NCBI RefSeq assembly: GCF_017368795.1
Contig: NZ_JAFNLL010000013.1
Location: 1-64,000, forward strand
Direction of reading: 5' to 3'
DNA length: 64,000 nucleotides
DNA from: Arthrobacter cavernae
Lineage (GTDB): Bacteria > Actinomycetota > Actinomycetes > Actinomycetales > Micrococcaceae
Shown: positions 33,784 through 42,914 of the stretch, piece by piece
How the letters are laid out: every line of letters begins with the position of its first letter
Numbering within the stretch: position 1 is the stretch's first letter
Made by a program: the position numbers and the translations under genes
The notes under the pieces: model-generated
The model's database searches: none
Seen by the model: the letters and a program-made list of their open reading frames with translations, nothing else
What the model was told of the DNA's origin: nothing

Positions 33784-35200
33784 GCGGGGCTCCCTTCCTT
33801 GGAGTTGTTGCAGTGAAGTCGGGATAGGCGGCAAAGATGCGCCGGCTGATTTCGGCGGCCTCGCCCAGATAGCTGACGGGATCCAGCAGGGCCTCGAGTT
33901 CGGCGTCGGAGAGCATGTCCGCCGGGACGGTTTCGCGCAGGAGCTTGGCGTAGATACGGGACTGCTCGGCGGCAGGCGCCTGGAGCGTTTCGTCGACGAC
34001 GGCCTGCAGCTTCTGCTTTCCATCGGAACCCAGGAGAGGCGCGACGGCGGACACCACCGCTTCGCTGAGCAGCAGCGGTCCCGAGATTTCCAAGTTCCGG
34101 CGCATGGCTTCCGGGAAGACCCGGAGCCCTTCGGTGAGTTCGCGGAGGTGACCGGCGGCTCCCAGGGCGAGTGCCAGCAGCCGGCGCAGGGCCGGCCATT
34201 CGCTGTGCCAGGCCCCGTCCGGGCGCTCATCGTTGAAGGTGGCGGCCGCGAGGTGCAGCTGCGCGGCCAGGCCGGGGGCCTGCAGCGCGGCGCTGCGGAT
34301 CAGAACGGACAGCACGGGGTTCTGTTTCTGCGGCATGGCCGAGGACACGCCGCGTCCGGCGGCCAGCGGTTCGCCGAGCTCCCCGACTTCAGGCCGGCTC
34401 AGGAACAGCAGGTCCGAGGCGATCTTGCCGAAGGCGTCCGTGAGGGCCGCGATGGCGTCCCCGAGTGCCGTGACGGCCAGCCGGTTCGTGTGCCAGGGGG
34501 CGGGGGCAGGAGCGAGGCCCAGCTTCGCGGCCAGGGCGTCGGCCAGGGTGAACGGGTTTGAGGAGGAACCGGCGGTGAGGACCGTGCCCGAGGCGAGCGT
34601 TCCGCCGGCCCCGCCGAACTGCACGGGCAGCCCCAGGCTCTCCAGGCGGGCAGCCCCGGCGGCAACGCCGTGGAACCACTGCGCGGCCTTGAGCCCGAAG
34701 GTGAAGGGCAGCGAGTGCTGGGTCAGGCTGCGGCCCACACACAGCGTGTCCGCATGCTGCACTGCCAAGGCTGCCAGCGCCGTCGTCGTACCCTTAACCT
34801 CGGCGAGCAGCGCCTCGACGACGCGGCTCGCAAGGAGCATGAGGGCGGAATCGAGGACATCCTGGCTGGTCAGCGAGGTGTGGACGGCCTTTCCAGCGCC
34901 AATTCCCGCGGTGTCCAGCGCTTTGACCCGCGCGCGCAGGTCGCCGAGCAGGGGGATGACGGGGTTGCCGCCGCCCTGGGCGCGTTCGGCGATCGACTCC
35001 GGGTCATACAAGCCGGCACCGGCGGCTTCGGCCGCGACGGCGGCGGAAGAGGCGGGCGCCAGGCCCGCCTCTTCGAGCACGGCGGCCCAGGCGGCTTCGA
35101 CGTCGAGGATTGCCGCGATCACGGCACGGTCGCCCGTCAGCGCCGCCACGGCGGGCGCCGCCGACACAGGCGTGAGGAGGCCGAAGTCGCCGTCGGTCAT
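33776..35200 (-). CDS. pcaB: 3-carboxy-cis,cis-muconate cycloisomerase
   Basis: This is a 474-residue member of the fumarase/argininosuccinate lyase superfamily. The signature SSAMPQKQNP is at 286-295, and TSLTSQDVLDSA near 108-119 is the second conserved region. It converts 3-carboxymuconate to 4-carboxymuconolactone. The gene overlaps pcaG by ATGA and pcaD by eight bases. Confidence 0.95.
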   Translation of the reverse strand: MTDGDFGLLTPVSAAPAVAALTGDRAVIAAILDVEAAWAAVLEEAGLAPASSAAVAAEAAGAGLYDPESIAERAQGGGNPVIPLLGDLRARVKALDTAGIGAGKAVHTSLTSQDVLDSALMLLASRVVEALLAEVKGTTTALAALAVQHADTLCVGRSLTQHSLPFTFGLKAAQWFHGVAAGAARLESLGLPVQFGGAGGTLASGTVLTAGSSSNPFTLADALAAKLGLAPAPAPWHTNRLAVTALGDAIAALTDAFGKIASDLLFLSRPEVGELGEPLAAGRGVSSAMPQKQNPVLSVLIRSAALQAPGLAAQLHLAAATFNDERPDGAWHSEWPALRRLLALALGAAGHLRELTEGLRVFPEAMRRNLEISGPLLLSEAVVSAVAPLLGSDGKQKLQAVVDETLQAPAAEQSRIYAKLLRETVPADMLSDAELEALLDPVSYLGEAAEISRRIFAAYPDFTATTPRKGAPRG

Positions 35201-35808
35201 GCCCGGATTCCTTCGAAGTCCAGGAACACGGTCTCGTCCCTGCCCTGCAGGCGGATGTCCCAGCTGAGGCCACCATCGTGGTCGCGGCGGGCGATGAGGG
35301 TCTTGCGGCGCTCGGGGTCCAAGGAACTCAGCAGCGGGTCCTTGGCCAGGGCTTCTTCGTTTTCCGGAAGGTACACGCGGGTGAAGAGGCGGTTCATGAG
35401 GCCGCGGGCAAACACGGCCACAGCGATGAACGGGGCGGCGCCTGGCTTTCCGGGGACCGGTTCGGTGGGGCCGGGGTTGACCGTGGTGAAGGTGTAGACA
35501 CCGGTGTTGCCGACGGCGGCGCGGCCCCAGCCGGTGAAGGTGTAACCGTCGCGGACCAGGGAGCCGGTGCGCTGGACAATGTTGCCGTCGGCGTCGGGCT
35601 GCCAGATTTCCAGGATGGCGTCCGGGATGGGGTCGCCGGCGCCGTCGTAGACGATGCCCTGCAGGCGGATGCTGCCGGGGGTGCCCGGGGCCAGGAGTTC
35701 GTTGTCCTTGGTGAAGGGCAGCGCGTAGCCATAGAAGGGGCCAACGGTCTGTCCGGGCGTTGGGGTCAAAACTGTTGGGGTCAAAGACGTGGGTGTCAGC
35801 TTGCTCAT
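35197..35808 (-). CDS. pcaG: protocatechuate 3,4-dioxygenase alpha subunit
   Basis: This is a 203-residue intradiol dioxygenase-fold subunit (GQTVGPFYGYALPF near 17-30, then DAILEIWQPDADG). Alpha subunits lack the iron and build the active-site cleft with PcaH. The ATG at 35808 has GAGGAG just upstream, and that site contains the end of pcaH. A pro-thr repeat (LTPTSLTPTVLTPTPG) marks its N-terminus. Confidence 0.95.
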   Translation of the reverse strand: MSKLTPTSLTPTVLTPTPGQTVGPFYGYALPFTKDNELLAPGTPGSIRLQGIVYDGAGDPIPDAILEIWQPDADGNIVQRTGSLVRDGYTFTGWGRAAVGNTGVYTFTTVNPGPTEPVPGKPGAAPFIAVAVFARGLMNRLFTRVYLPENEEALAKDPLLSSLDPERRKTLIARRDHDGGLSWDIRLQGRDETVFLDFEGIRA

Positions 35809-35812
35809 GTGT

Positions 35813-36688
35813 CTACTCCTCGTCGCCGGCGTTGCCGAATGCTTCGTTTTCCGTCCAAGTCCGCTTGGACCCACTCAGGATGATGTCCCAGTTGTAGCCG
35901 AGAGCCCATTCGGGGCTGGTCTGCTCGTGGTTGTACGTGGCCACCAGGCGGTCACGGGCATCCTGATCCACGATCGACTGGTAGATCGGGTCCAGCGGGA
36001 AGAGCTGGTCGCCCGGGAAGTACATCTGGGTGACGATACGCTGCGTGAACTCCGTGCCGAACATCGAGAAGTGGATGTGGGCCGGGCGCCAGGCGTTCAG
36101 GTGGTTCTTCCACGGGTACGCCCCGGGCTTGATGGTGGTGAAACGGTAGGAGCCGTCCGGGCCGGTGATGCATCGCCCGACGCCGGTGAAGTTCGGGTCC
36201 AGCGGGGCCGGGTGCTGGTCACGCTTGTGGATGTAGCGTCCTGCAGCGTTTGCCTGCCAGATCTCCACCAGCTGGCCGGCGACCGGGCGGCCGTCGCCGT
36301 CGAGCACTTTGCCCTGGACGATGATCCGCTCACCGATCGGCTCGCCGTTGTGCTGGATGGTCAGGTCCGATTCAAGCGCGTGGACATCCTGGTGGCCGAA
36401 CGCCGGGGAATACAGCTCGATGGTCTCCGGATCGGCGTGGTAGAGGTTCTTGGTGGGGTGGCGCAGGATGCTGCTGCGGTAGGGTGCATAGTCCAGGCGG
36501 GGCTGGGTTTCCGGGGCTGCGCCGTTCCTGAGGGCCCGGGCGTAGGCATCGCTGAGGGAGCCGATCTCGGCCGTGAGATCCTCCTGCGTATTCGCGGCGG
36601 CATCCGACGACACATGCGCGGCCCGCGGCTCGGCGGCCGGCACAAGTTCGTCTTCGGCCGGAAGCACGGAGGTTGATTGGTCCAGCAT
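35813..36688 (-). CDS. pcaH: protocatechuate 3,4-dioxygenase beta subunit
   Basis: This is a 291-residue catalytic subunit. The non-haem iron ligands are visible as Tyr152 (GRYIHK), Tyr191 (PGAYPW), and His204 and His206 (RPAHIHF). It opens protocatechuate between its hydroxyls to 3-carboxy-cis,cis-muconate. The first ~45 residues are an acidic tail not seen in short homologues. An AAAGGAG site precedes the ATG. It is the first pca gene after pobA, 122 bases away, and that gap carries a direct repeat. Confidence 0.96.
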   Translation of the reverse strand: MLDQSTSVLPAEDELVPAAEPRAAHVSSDAAANTQEDLTAEIGSLSDAYARALRNGAAPETQPRLDYAPYRSSILRHPTKNLYHADPETIELYSPAFGHQDVHALESDLTIQHNGEPIGERIIVQGKVLDGDGRPVAGQLVEIWQANAAGRYIHKRDQHPAPLDPNFTGVGRCITGPDGSYRFTTIKPGAYPWKNHLNAWRPAHIHFSMFGTEFTQRIVTQMYFPGDQLFPLDPIYQSIVDQDARDRLVATYNHEQTSPEWALGYNWDIILSGSKRTWTENEAFGNAGDEE

Positions 36689-36739
36689 GGCTGGCTCCTT
36701 TCGGGTGGTTCTTGCCTGTTCTGGCGAGGTGAGGGGTCT

Positions 36740-36766
36740 ATTGGCGACAGTGCTTCATTGGCGACA
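36740..36766. promoter_or_regulatory. 17-bp-spaced direct repeats upstream of pcaH
   Basis: ATTGGCGACA occurs at 36740-36749 and again at 36757-36766, in the same direction. They lie 52 to 78 bases before the pcaH start, in the pobA-pcaH gap. Two helical-phase direct repeats are typical of activator binding. The factor is unknown. Confidence 0.45.
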
Positions 36767-36810
36767 TCGGCAGTAAATCCGCCATGCCGCCGTCGGGCAA
36801 TCCTGCGGAA

Positions 36811-37998
36811 TTACCGCGAACCCGGCCAGCCCGTGTACTGCTCCGCCAGGTACGCCTTGGCATGCTGGGAGGAGACCACGGAGTGCAGTTCGCCGAGCTG
36901 CCGCGCACGGCCGAAGTCGTCCGCGCCGGGGAGGCTGTGCAGCATGGAGGTCATCCAGTAGGAGAAGTGCTGCGCCTTCCAGACGCGGTCCAGGGCGTGG
37001 TCGCTGTAGGAATCGAGCAGGCCGGTGGAGCCGGTGGCGTAGAAGGAGTCGAGGCCTTCGAAGAGGACCTTGACGTCGTGGATGGCCAGGTTCAGGCCCT
37101 TGGCGCCGGTGGGCGGGACGGTGTGCGCGGCGTCTCCGGCCAGGAAAAGGTTCCCGTGGCGCATCGGCGACTGGACGAAGCTGCGGAACGGCAGGACCAT
37201 CTTCTCGGTCACCGGGCCTTCCTTCAGCTCGAAGCCGTTGCCATTGACCCGCTTGCGGAGTTCGGTCCAGATGCGTTCGTCGTCCCAGTCGGCCACGTTT
37301 TCCGTCGGGTCGCACTGGAAGTACATGCGCTGGACCGTCTCGGTGCGCTGGCTGATCAGGGCGAAGCCGTGCTCCGAGTTCGCGTAGATCAGCTCATCGG
37401 AGCTGCGCGGGGCTTCGGTGAGGATACCGAACCAGGCGAAGGGGTATTCATGGAAGTGCTGGGTCCGCGCGGCTTCCGGGATCTGGCGGCGGCAGTGGCT
37501 GCGGGAGCCGTCGGCGCCCACGAGGAAGTCGGACTGGATCTCGAACTCCCGGCCCTCGGCGTCGGTGAACCAAACCTTGGGCTTGCCCTCGAGCTCGTGC
37601 ACCGTGGTGTCGGTAACGCTGTAGCGGACGTCGCCGCCATCGGCCTCGCGACGGGCTGCGAGGTCTGCGAACACGTCCGTCTGCGGGTAGAGCCACACGG
37701 ACTCCCCCACAAGCTCCTTGAAGTCGATCCGGTGGCTTTCGCCGTTGAACCGCAGCTCGATCCCGTCGTGCCGGTCGCCGTCGCGCAGCACGCGGTCCGA
37801 GACACCGGAGTCCACCAGCAGGTTCACGGTGCCGTGCTCCAGGATGCCCGCGCGGACGGTTTCCTGGATTTCCTTGCGGCTGCGGATTTCGACCACGACG
37901 GACTCGATGCCCTGCTTGGCCAGCAGATGGGAAAGCATCAGGCCGGCGGGGCCGGCGCCCATGATGGCCACCTGGGTGGTGATGGTAGTGCGTGCCAT
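36811..37998 (-). CDS. pobA: 4-hydroxybenzoate 3-monooxygenase
   Basis: This is a 395-residue group A flavoprotein hydroxylase, the normal PobA size. FAD loop GAGPAG is at 14-19, the DG motif is in LVGADGSRSHCR, and GDAAHTVPPTGAKGLNLAI is the second FAD motif. It makes protocatechuate from 4-hydroxybenzoate with NAD(P)H and oxygen. ATG 37998 is chosen by length and family start; the frame runs further 5' without meaning. It links the cre-type cluster upstream to pcaHG downstream. Confidence 0.96.
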   Translation of the reverse strand: MARTTITTQVAIMGAGPAGLMLSHLLAKQGIESVVVEIRSRKEIQETVRAGILEHGTVNLLVDSGVSDRVLRDGDRHDGIELRFNGESHRIDFKELVGESVWLYPQTDVFADLAARREADGGDVRYSVTDTTVHELEGKPKVWFTDAEGREFEIQSDFLVGADGSRSHCRRQIPEAARTQHFHEYPFAWFGILTEAPRSSDELIYANSEHGFALISQRTETVQRMYFQCDPTENVADWDDERIWTELRKRVNGNGFELKEGPVTEKMVLPFRSFVQSPMRHGNLFLAGDAAHTVPPTGAKGLNLAIHDVKVLFEGLDSFYATGSTGLLDSYSDHALDRVWKAQHFSYWMTSMLHSLPGADDFGRARQLGELHSVVSSQHAKAYLAEQYTGWPGSR

Positions 37999-38098
37999 GG
38001 TGTTCCTCGCTTCGTTGCGGATCCCGGCGTTGGCGCGGGCTGTGCGGTGGGCTTCTTCCACCAGTGTGGCCCGGGCCGCATGATCGCCGGAACACGGA

Positions 38099-38113
38099 TT
38101 CCGTTGAACGGAA
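38099..38113. promoter_or_regulatory. IclR-type operator upstream of pobA
   Basis: TTCCGTT-G-AACGGAA is a perfect 7-1-7 palindrome, 101 bases before the pobA start and just after the IclR gene. The same design recurs at 38901 and 48124. IclR proteins bind such 15-base palindromes. Confidence 0.65.
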
Positions 38114-38119
38114 GATCCC

Positions 38120-38872
38120 TTAGCCTTCCCGCAGCTTGTCGAGTTGCCGTCCGATGCCCCGCGCGGCCGTCTGGAGCGCCGGCACCAGCGCCTGTGGCCG
38201 CGTCTCCGCCAAGGGGAGCACCACGCCGAGCGCCGCCACCGTGCGGCGCTTGCCGTCCACCACGGGCACGGCGATGCTCCAGGTGTCAGGGTCCACCACG
38301 CCCGCGAGCTGTGCATAGCCCTGCTGGGCGGTCTCGGCCAGCAGTTGGCGGACGACGCCGGCGGTTACCTTGCCGCCCGGGTCGCTGAACTGTCCGAGGT
38401 ACTCGGCCTGCACGTCACGCGGCTGGTTGGCCATCAACGCGAGGCCGGCCGAGGAGATGTGCACGGGCATCCGGCCGGCAACGCGGGCACGGTTAGCCAC
38501 GGATCCCCGTCGCGACAGCCGTTCCACGAACAAGGCCTCCCAGCCGTCAAGGACCGCCAGATTCACGTTCCGGCTCAAGACCTGCTGGATGTCCTCCATG
38601 AACGGCATGGCCGCCTGGCGCAGGGCCAACGTGGGCGAATTCCGATTGACAAGCTCCCACAGCCGCATTCCCAGACGGACGTTGCCACCGGCACCCAGAT
38701 CCAGGAATCCATGCTCCGCGAGCTGGCGGACCAGCCGGTGCGCACTGCTCAAGGGAAGCCCCGCACGTTCCGCAAGCTCGGACAGCTGCAGAACCGCAAC
38801 GCCTTCCGGAAAAGCGGCAATGACGCGCACGACGCGGTCCACCACGGAATCCCCCGATGCTGAATTGGCCAC
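38120..38872 (-). CDS. IclR-family regulator (PobR/PcaR-like by context)
   Basis: This is a 250-residue IclR protein. The winged helix-turn-helix reads LQLSELAERAGLPLSSAHRL then VRQLAEHGFL, followed by the effector domain with VPVVDGKRRTVAALGVVLPL. GTG 38872 is chosen because AAAGGAG lies six bases upstream; GTG 38899 would add nine residues. It lies between the aldehyde dehydrogenase and pobA, and palindromes occur on both sides of it. It probably senses 4-hydroxybenzoate or protocatechuate. Confidence 0.9.
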   Translation of the reverse strand: MANSASGDSVVDRVVRVIAAFPEGVAVLQLSELAERAGLPLSSAHRLVRQLAEHGFLDLGAGGNVRLGMRLWELVNRNSPTLALRQAAMPFMEDIQQVLSRNVNLAVLDGWEALFVERLSRRGSVANRARVAGRMPVHISSAGLALMANQPRDVQAEYLGQFSDPGGKVTAGVVRQLLAETAQQGYAQLAGVVDPDTWSIAVPVVDGKRRTVAALGVVLPLAETRPQALVPALQTAARGIGRQLDKLREG

Positions 38873-38900
38873 GCCGGCTCCTTTACTGTTCGCCTGCACT

Positions 38901-38915
38901 TTCCATTCAATGGTA
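38901..38915. promoter_or_regulatory. IclR-type operator upstream of the IclR gene
   Basis: TTCCATT-C-AATGGTA is a 7-1-7 palindrome with one mismatch, 29 bases before the regulator's start. It is placed for autoregulation and lies in the short gap behind the aldehyde dehydrogenase gene. Confidence 0.6.
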
Positions 38916-38930
38916 CGGGCTCGTCCGGTA

Positions 38931-40460
38931 CTAGGCCCGGCGGTGGATCGACTTGTAGCTCAGGTAGGCGTTCAGGCCCTCGATGCCGTACTCCGTCCCG
39001 AGGCCGGAGTCGTGCCGCCCGCCGAAGGGGGCCGCATGGTTGGAGGCGAAGAAGTTCAGGCCCACCGAGCCGGTGTCCATGCGGTCCGCCACGGCGAGCG
39101 CGGCCTCAGGGTCCGAGCCGAACACCAGCCCGCCCAGGCCGAACTCGGTGTTGTTCGCCAGGGCAACCGCCTCGTCGACTCCGCTGTCGACGTCGTCGTA
39201 CTTAAGGATGCACATGACGGGCCCGAAGATCTCCTCGCGGGAGATCCGCATGTCCGGGGTGACATCGGCGAACACCGTCGGTTCCACGAAGTAGCCGTTT
39301 TCCAGCCCTCCGGAGAGCGACGCGGCGCGGCCGCCGGTGGTGGCACGGGCACCTTCGTCCAGCCCCGACTGCACGTATTCCAGCACGGTCCGGTACTGGG
39401 ACTCCGTGGCGCAGGGACCGAACACGGTATCCGGCTCCAGCGGATCACCCTGCTTCCCGGCGGCGATCGTGGCGGTCACCATGTCCACCACCTCGTCATA
39501 GCGGCTCGCTGGGGCGAGGATCCGGGTGGAGATGTAGCAAGTCTGGCCGGTGTTGCGCATGGAGGACCGGATCAGCACCTTGGACATGGCGTCCAGGTCC
39601 GCGTCGGGCAGCACAATGGCGCTGGATTTCCCGCCCAGCTCCAGGGTGACCGGGCGCAGCAGCTCACCGCAGGCCGCGGCAATCTTCCGGCCCACCGGCG
39701 TCGAACCCGTAAACGCCACCTTGGCCACACCCGGGTGCTTCACCAGCACATCCCCCAGCCGGCCGGAGCCGGTGACGAGGTTGACCACGCCGGCCGGGAC
39801 CCCGGCGGCGGCGATCGCGTCGATGATCACGCGGATGGAAAGGGGCGTGGGCGACGCCGGCTTAATCACCACGGTGCAGCCGGCCAGCAGTGCCGGCGCC
39901 AGCTTGATCACCACCAGGTTGATGGGAAAGTTCCACGGCGCGATCAGCGCGCACACGCCCAGCGGGTCGCGCCGGACCACGGACTCGCCGCCGCCGCGCG
40001 GGAACGGGCGGACGTCGTCCCGTTCCAGGTATTCCGCGAGGGTGGCGAAGTAGCGGAAGATGCCTGCCGCGTTGGCCGCAGCACCGGCGGACTCGGAGAC
40101 AGGCGAGCCGTTTTCGCGCGAGTTCGTCAGGGACAGCTCGTCGGCGCGCTTCTCCACTTCCTCTGCTATCCGGACCAGGTAGGCGGCGCGCTCGGACGGG
40201 GAGAGCCGGGGCCACGCGCCGCCGTCGGCACCGGCAAACGCCCGCTGGGCGGAGCCGACGGCGGCATCCACATCTTCCGGAGTGCCGTCCGGCACCGAGC
40301 CCCACACTTCGCCCGTGGCGGGGTCGGTCACCGGGATCCGGCCGGCACCACGGGAAGGCTGCCAGGCGCCGTCGACAAAGATCGTGTCCACATGCGTGTA
40401 CGGCAGGGACAGTCCCGCCCGGGCGGCCAGGGCAGGAGCGTCATGCATGGCTGCGGTCAT
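38931..40460 (-). CDS. aldehyde dehydrogenase, likely 4-hydroxybenzaldehyde (cre-type cluster)
   Basis: This is a 509-residue NAD(P)-dependent aldehyde dehydrogenase. Glu274 (VTLELGGKSS) and the nucleophile Cys308 (NTGQTCY) are in place, and PWNFPIN is the usual cofactor segment. It starts with an ATGA overlap to the HD phosphohydrolase gene. By synteny with the Corynebacterium 4-cresol cluster it should oxidise 4-hydroxybenzaldehyde to 4-hydroxybenzoate, the PobA substrate. I leave the cre letter open because I am unsure which of the two dehydrogenases carries which name. Confidence 0.9.
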   Translation of the reverse strand: MTAAMHDAPALAARAGLSLPYTHVDTIFVDGAWQPSRGAGRIPVTDPATGEVWGSVPDGTPEDVDAAVGSAQRAFAGADGGAWPRLSPSERAAYLVRIAEEVEKRADELSLTNSRENGSPVSESAGAAANAAGIFRYFATLAEYLERDDVRPFPRGGGESVVRRDPLGVCALIAPWNFPINLVVIKLAPALLAGCTVVIKPASPTPLSIRVIIDAIAAAGVPAGVVNLVTGSGRLGDVLVKHPGVAKVAFTGSTPVGRKIAAACGELLRPVTLELGGKSSAIVLPDADLDAMSKVLIRSSMRNTGQTCYISTRILAPASRYDEVVDMVTATIAAGKQGDPLEPDTVFGPCATESQYRTVLEYVQSGLDEGARATTGGRAASLSGGLENGYFVEPTVFADVTPDMRISREEIFGPVMCILKYDDVDSGVDEAVALANNTEFGLGGLVFGSDPEAALAVADRMDTGSVGLNFFASNHAAPFGGRHDSGLGTEYGIEGLNAYLSYKSIHRRA

Positions 40461-41197
40461 CGGATGACTCCCGTCTTCAGCAGGGCGTTTGATCGGTTGA
40501 GGTCCGCGGTGGCCATGTCCACGGCGGCCTGCGTGATGAGTTCGGGCACGATCTCCGTGGCCAGCCGCTCGGTGTACGTGGCTGGGTCCATGCCGAACCA
40601 CGAGGAAGCCAGAGCGATCCCGGCGCGGTCGAAACGCCACAGCCGGTCGGCGTCGCGCATCAAAGCATCCTCCAGCGAGCGTGCCACCGGCCGGGTGTCA
40701 TGTCCGTCGATGATCTCGCAGACGTGTTCCACAAAGTCCGGGGAGTAGCCCAGCCCGGGGAGCACGCGGCGCGCCACGTTGCAGCCCTGCTGCTCGTGTT
40801 CGTAGCGGATGGCGGCCTTCCGCCAGTCTCCCGAGAAGCCCTCCGAGATGATGCGGGACTCATCAACGTGGGCCCAGCCGGTGTCGTGCAGCAGGGTGGC
40901 CACGCGCACCAGTTCCGCGTCGGCGTCTGGGTAGGCCCGGCAGAGCCGCTCGGCGAAGGCCAGGGAAATCGGCAGGTGGATGTCGTTGCCGCGCGTCCGG
41001 GTCTCCTGGACAACGGCCTTCCACAGCGCGTCGAGCTCCTCAAGGGCAGCGGGGGTGTTGCAGATGGCGGTGGTGTCCACCGGACCGGCCGCGGGAACGG
41101 GACGGACGCTGTACGCCGCGGCGAAGGCCTCGGCCAGCACGTCCGCGGGTTCAGCCGTGGGGCCGGCCGAGGCGACCGGAGTCTTGGGGGTGCTCAT
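40457..41197 (-). CDS. creD: HD-domain phosphohydrolase (CreD-like)
   Basis: This is a 246-residue HD-fold hydrolase. The metal motif LLHDTGW holds His104-Asp105, His74 precedes, and IIDGHDT and YEHEQQG supply further ligands. In the 4-cresol pathway CreD removes the phosphate from aryl phosphates once the methyl group is oxidised. The AAGGAG site is five bases before the ATG. It lies between the ferredoxin reductase and aldehyde dehydrogenase genes, matching the known order. Confidence 0.85.
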   Translation of the reverse strand: MSTPKTPVASAGPTAEPADVLAEAFAAAYSVRPVPAAGPVDTTAICNTPAALEELDALWKAVVQETRTRGNDIHLPISLAFAERLCRAYPDADAELVRVATLLHDTGWAHVDESRIISEGFSGDWRKAAIRYEHEQQGCNVARRVLPGLGYSPDFVEHVCEIIDGHDTRPVARSLEDALMRDADRLWRFDRAGIALASSWFGMDPATYTERLATEIVPELITQAAVDMATADLNRSNALLKTGVIR

Positions 41198-41227
41198 AAT
41201 GCTCCTTCGGGTGCGCCGGCCTGGCGG

Positions 41228-42541
41228 CTAGCTGTCCGTGGTGATGGTCTTGAGTTGCGTCGCGGGGTCTGCTGCGGCGTCGGCCGGGATGTTCTGGCCC
41301 TTGGCCAGGGCGTTCTTCACGGCCATGAAGTCCAGCGGGGCATTGACGCAGTCCGCGGCGATGACCTGGCCCCGGCGGTAGTAGAGGACGCTGAACTTCC
41401 CGCGTTCCTCGTCGTACCGGAGCACGGTCTGGTCGTAGCCGTTGCACAGGCCCGCGATCTGGAGCTTGAGATCGGCCTGGTTGGACCAGAACCACGGGAT
41501 GCCGGCGTATTCCTCGCGCCGGCCCGTCAGGGAGTACGCGGCCACTTTGGCGTGCTCGATGGCGTTGTTGACGCTTTCCAGCCGGATCCGCTCGCCCGGC
41601 TCCGAGCCGGGGACCGGGTTGGGCATGTTGGCCACGTCCCCCACCGCCACGGTGGTGCCGTCCGAGGCCAGCGCGAACCGGTCCACCACCACCCCGTTGT
41701 CCACGTCCAGGCCCAGCTGTTCGGCCAGCTGTGTATTGGGGATGACGCCTATACCGATCAGCACGATCTGCGCTGGCAGTACCGTGCCGTCCTGAAGCTC
41801 GACGGCGGCGACTGCCTTGCCGTCGTCGGCAGCTGAAAAGCGCGCCGCACTCGTGTTCAGCCTGATATCCAGTCCGCGGGAGCGGTGTGCCTGCAGGAAG
41901 TACTCGGCGGTCTCCTCCCCCACGGCCCTGCCGACCAGCCGTGGCCCGAATTCGAGGACCGTGACGTTTTTGCCCATTTTCTGCAGGCTGGAGGCGGCTT
42001 CCAGGCCGATGAACCCGCCGCCGATCACCACCACGTCCGTGGCGTCGCCTACGCGGGCCTTAAGTGCCAGGGCGTCGTCGGCGTTGCGGAGGTACAGCAC
42101 GCCGTCGAGGTCCCCGCCGTCGATCTCCAGCTTCCGGGCACGGGCACCCACGGTGAGGGCCAGCCGCCTGAAAGGGAACTCCCGGCCGGAGGACGCATGC
42201 GCCACCCCGGAGCCGTCCGCTTCCTTGTCGATCCGGACGATGTGTTCGCCTTTGACCAGGTCCACGTTGTGCTCGGCCCAGTAATCGTTGGAGCGGAAGA
42301 TCAGGGATTCGCTCTCCACGGTGCCCTGCAGGAATTCCTTGGACAGGGCGGGCCGCTGGTACGGGCGGTGGTCCTCGTCCCCCAGGAGCGTGATGTGCTC
42401 GCCAAAGCCCAGGGCCCGGAGCGACACCGCAAGCTGAACCCCTGACTGGCTGGCGCCGATGATCAGGAGCCCGGTTCTGGTGGGAACCGTAGCGGGGCCG
42501 TTCGTGGCACCGGCTGCCTGCTCCGCTGTGTGCGTGCCCAC
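41228..42541 (-). CDS. creE: ferredoxin reductase of the P450 system (CreE-like)
   Basis: This is a 437-residue FAD/NAD(P) disulfide-reductase-fold protein of the putidaredoxin-reductase type. The FAD loop is GASQSGVQ near 29-36, the NAD loop VVIGGGFIGLEAA is in the middle, and VAVGDVANMP is the second FAD motif. The start is taken as GTG 42541, two bases after the ferredoxin stop. It passes electrons from NAD(P)H to the ferredoxin and then to the P450. Confidence 0.88.
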   Translation of the reverse strand: MGTHTAEQAAGATNGPATVPTRTGLLIIGASQSGVQLAVSLRALGFGEHITLLGDEDHRPYQRPALSKEFLQGTVESESLIFRSNDYWAEHNVDLVKGEHIVRIDKEADGSGVAHASSGREFPFRRLALTVGARARKLEIDGGDLDGVLYLRNADDALALKARVGDATDVVVIGGGFIGLEAASSLQKMGKNVTVLEFGPRLVGRAVGEETAEYFLQAHRSRGLDIRLNTSAARFSAADDGKAVAAVELQDGTVLPAQIVLIGIGVIPNTQLAEQLGLDVDNGVVVDRFALASDGTTVAVGDVANMPNPVPGSEPGERIRLESVNNAIEHAKVAAYSLTGRREEYAGIPWFWSNQADLKLQIAGLCNGYDQTVLRYDEERGKFSVLYYRRGQVIAADCVNAPLDFMAVKNALAKGQNIPADAAADPATQLKTITTDS

Positions 42542-42543
42542 GG

Positions 42544-42864
42544 CTACACCTGGGTTTCCGGGGTAGTGACGAACAATTCGAGCCCATCCGTCAGGCGCAG
42601 CTGGCAGGACAGCCGGGAGTTGTCCTCGCGGTCCACTGCGGTGCCGTAGAGCATCTCGTCTTCCATGTCCTCCATCGGCGGGAGCTGCGAAACGCAGTCT
42701 TCCCGGACGAAGACGTGGCAGGTGGCGCAGGACAGGGAGCCTCCGCACTCGGCCACGATTCCGGGGACGCCGTTGCGCACCGCGGTTTCCATGACCGAGT
42801 CGCCCACGTTGCCTTGGACATCGCGGACGGCGCCTTCGGCGTCGGTGAAGTGAACCGTTGGCAT
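42544..42864 (-). CDS. creF: 2Fe-2S ferredoxin of the P450 system (CreF-like)
   Basis: This is a 106-residue adrenodoxin/putidaredoxin-type ferredoxin. The cluster ligands are Cys40, Cys46, Cys49 and Cys87 (the first three spaced C-x5-C-x2-C). A strong AAGGAGG site precedes the ATG. It links the reductase and the P450. Its gene sits directly before the reductase gene. Confidence 0.93.
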   Translation of the reverse strand: MPTVHFTDAEGAVRDVQGNVGDSVMETAVRNGVPGIVAECGGSLSCATCHVFVREDCVSQLPPMEDMEDEMLYGTAVDREDNSRLSCQLRLTDGLELFVTTPETQV

Positions 42865-42914
42865 TGGTCCTCCTTGGGGTTGAAGTTGCTTGTTTGGTGA
42901 AATGACGTGACTGG

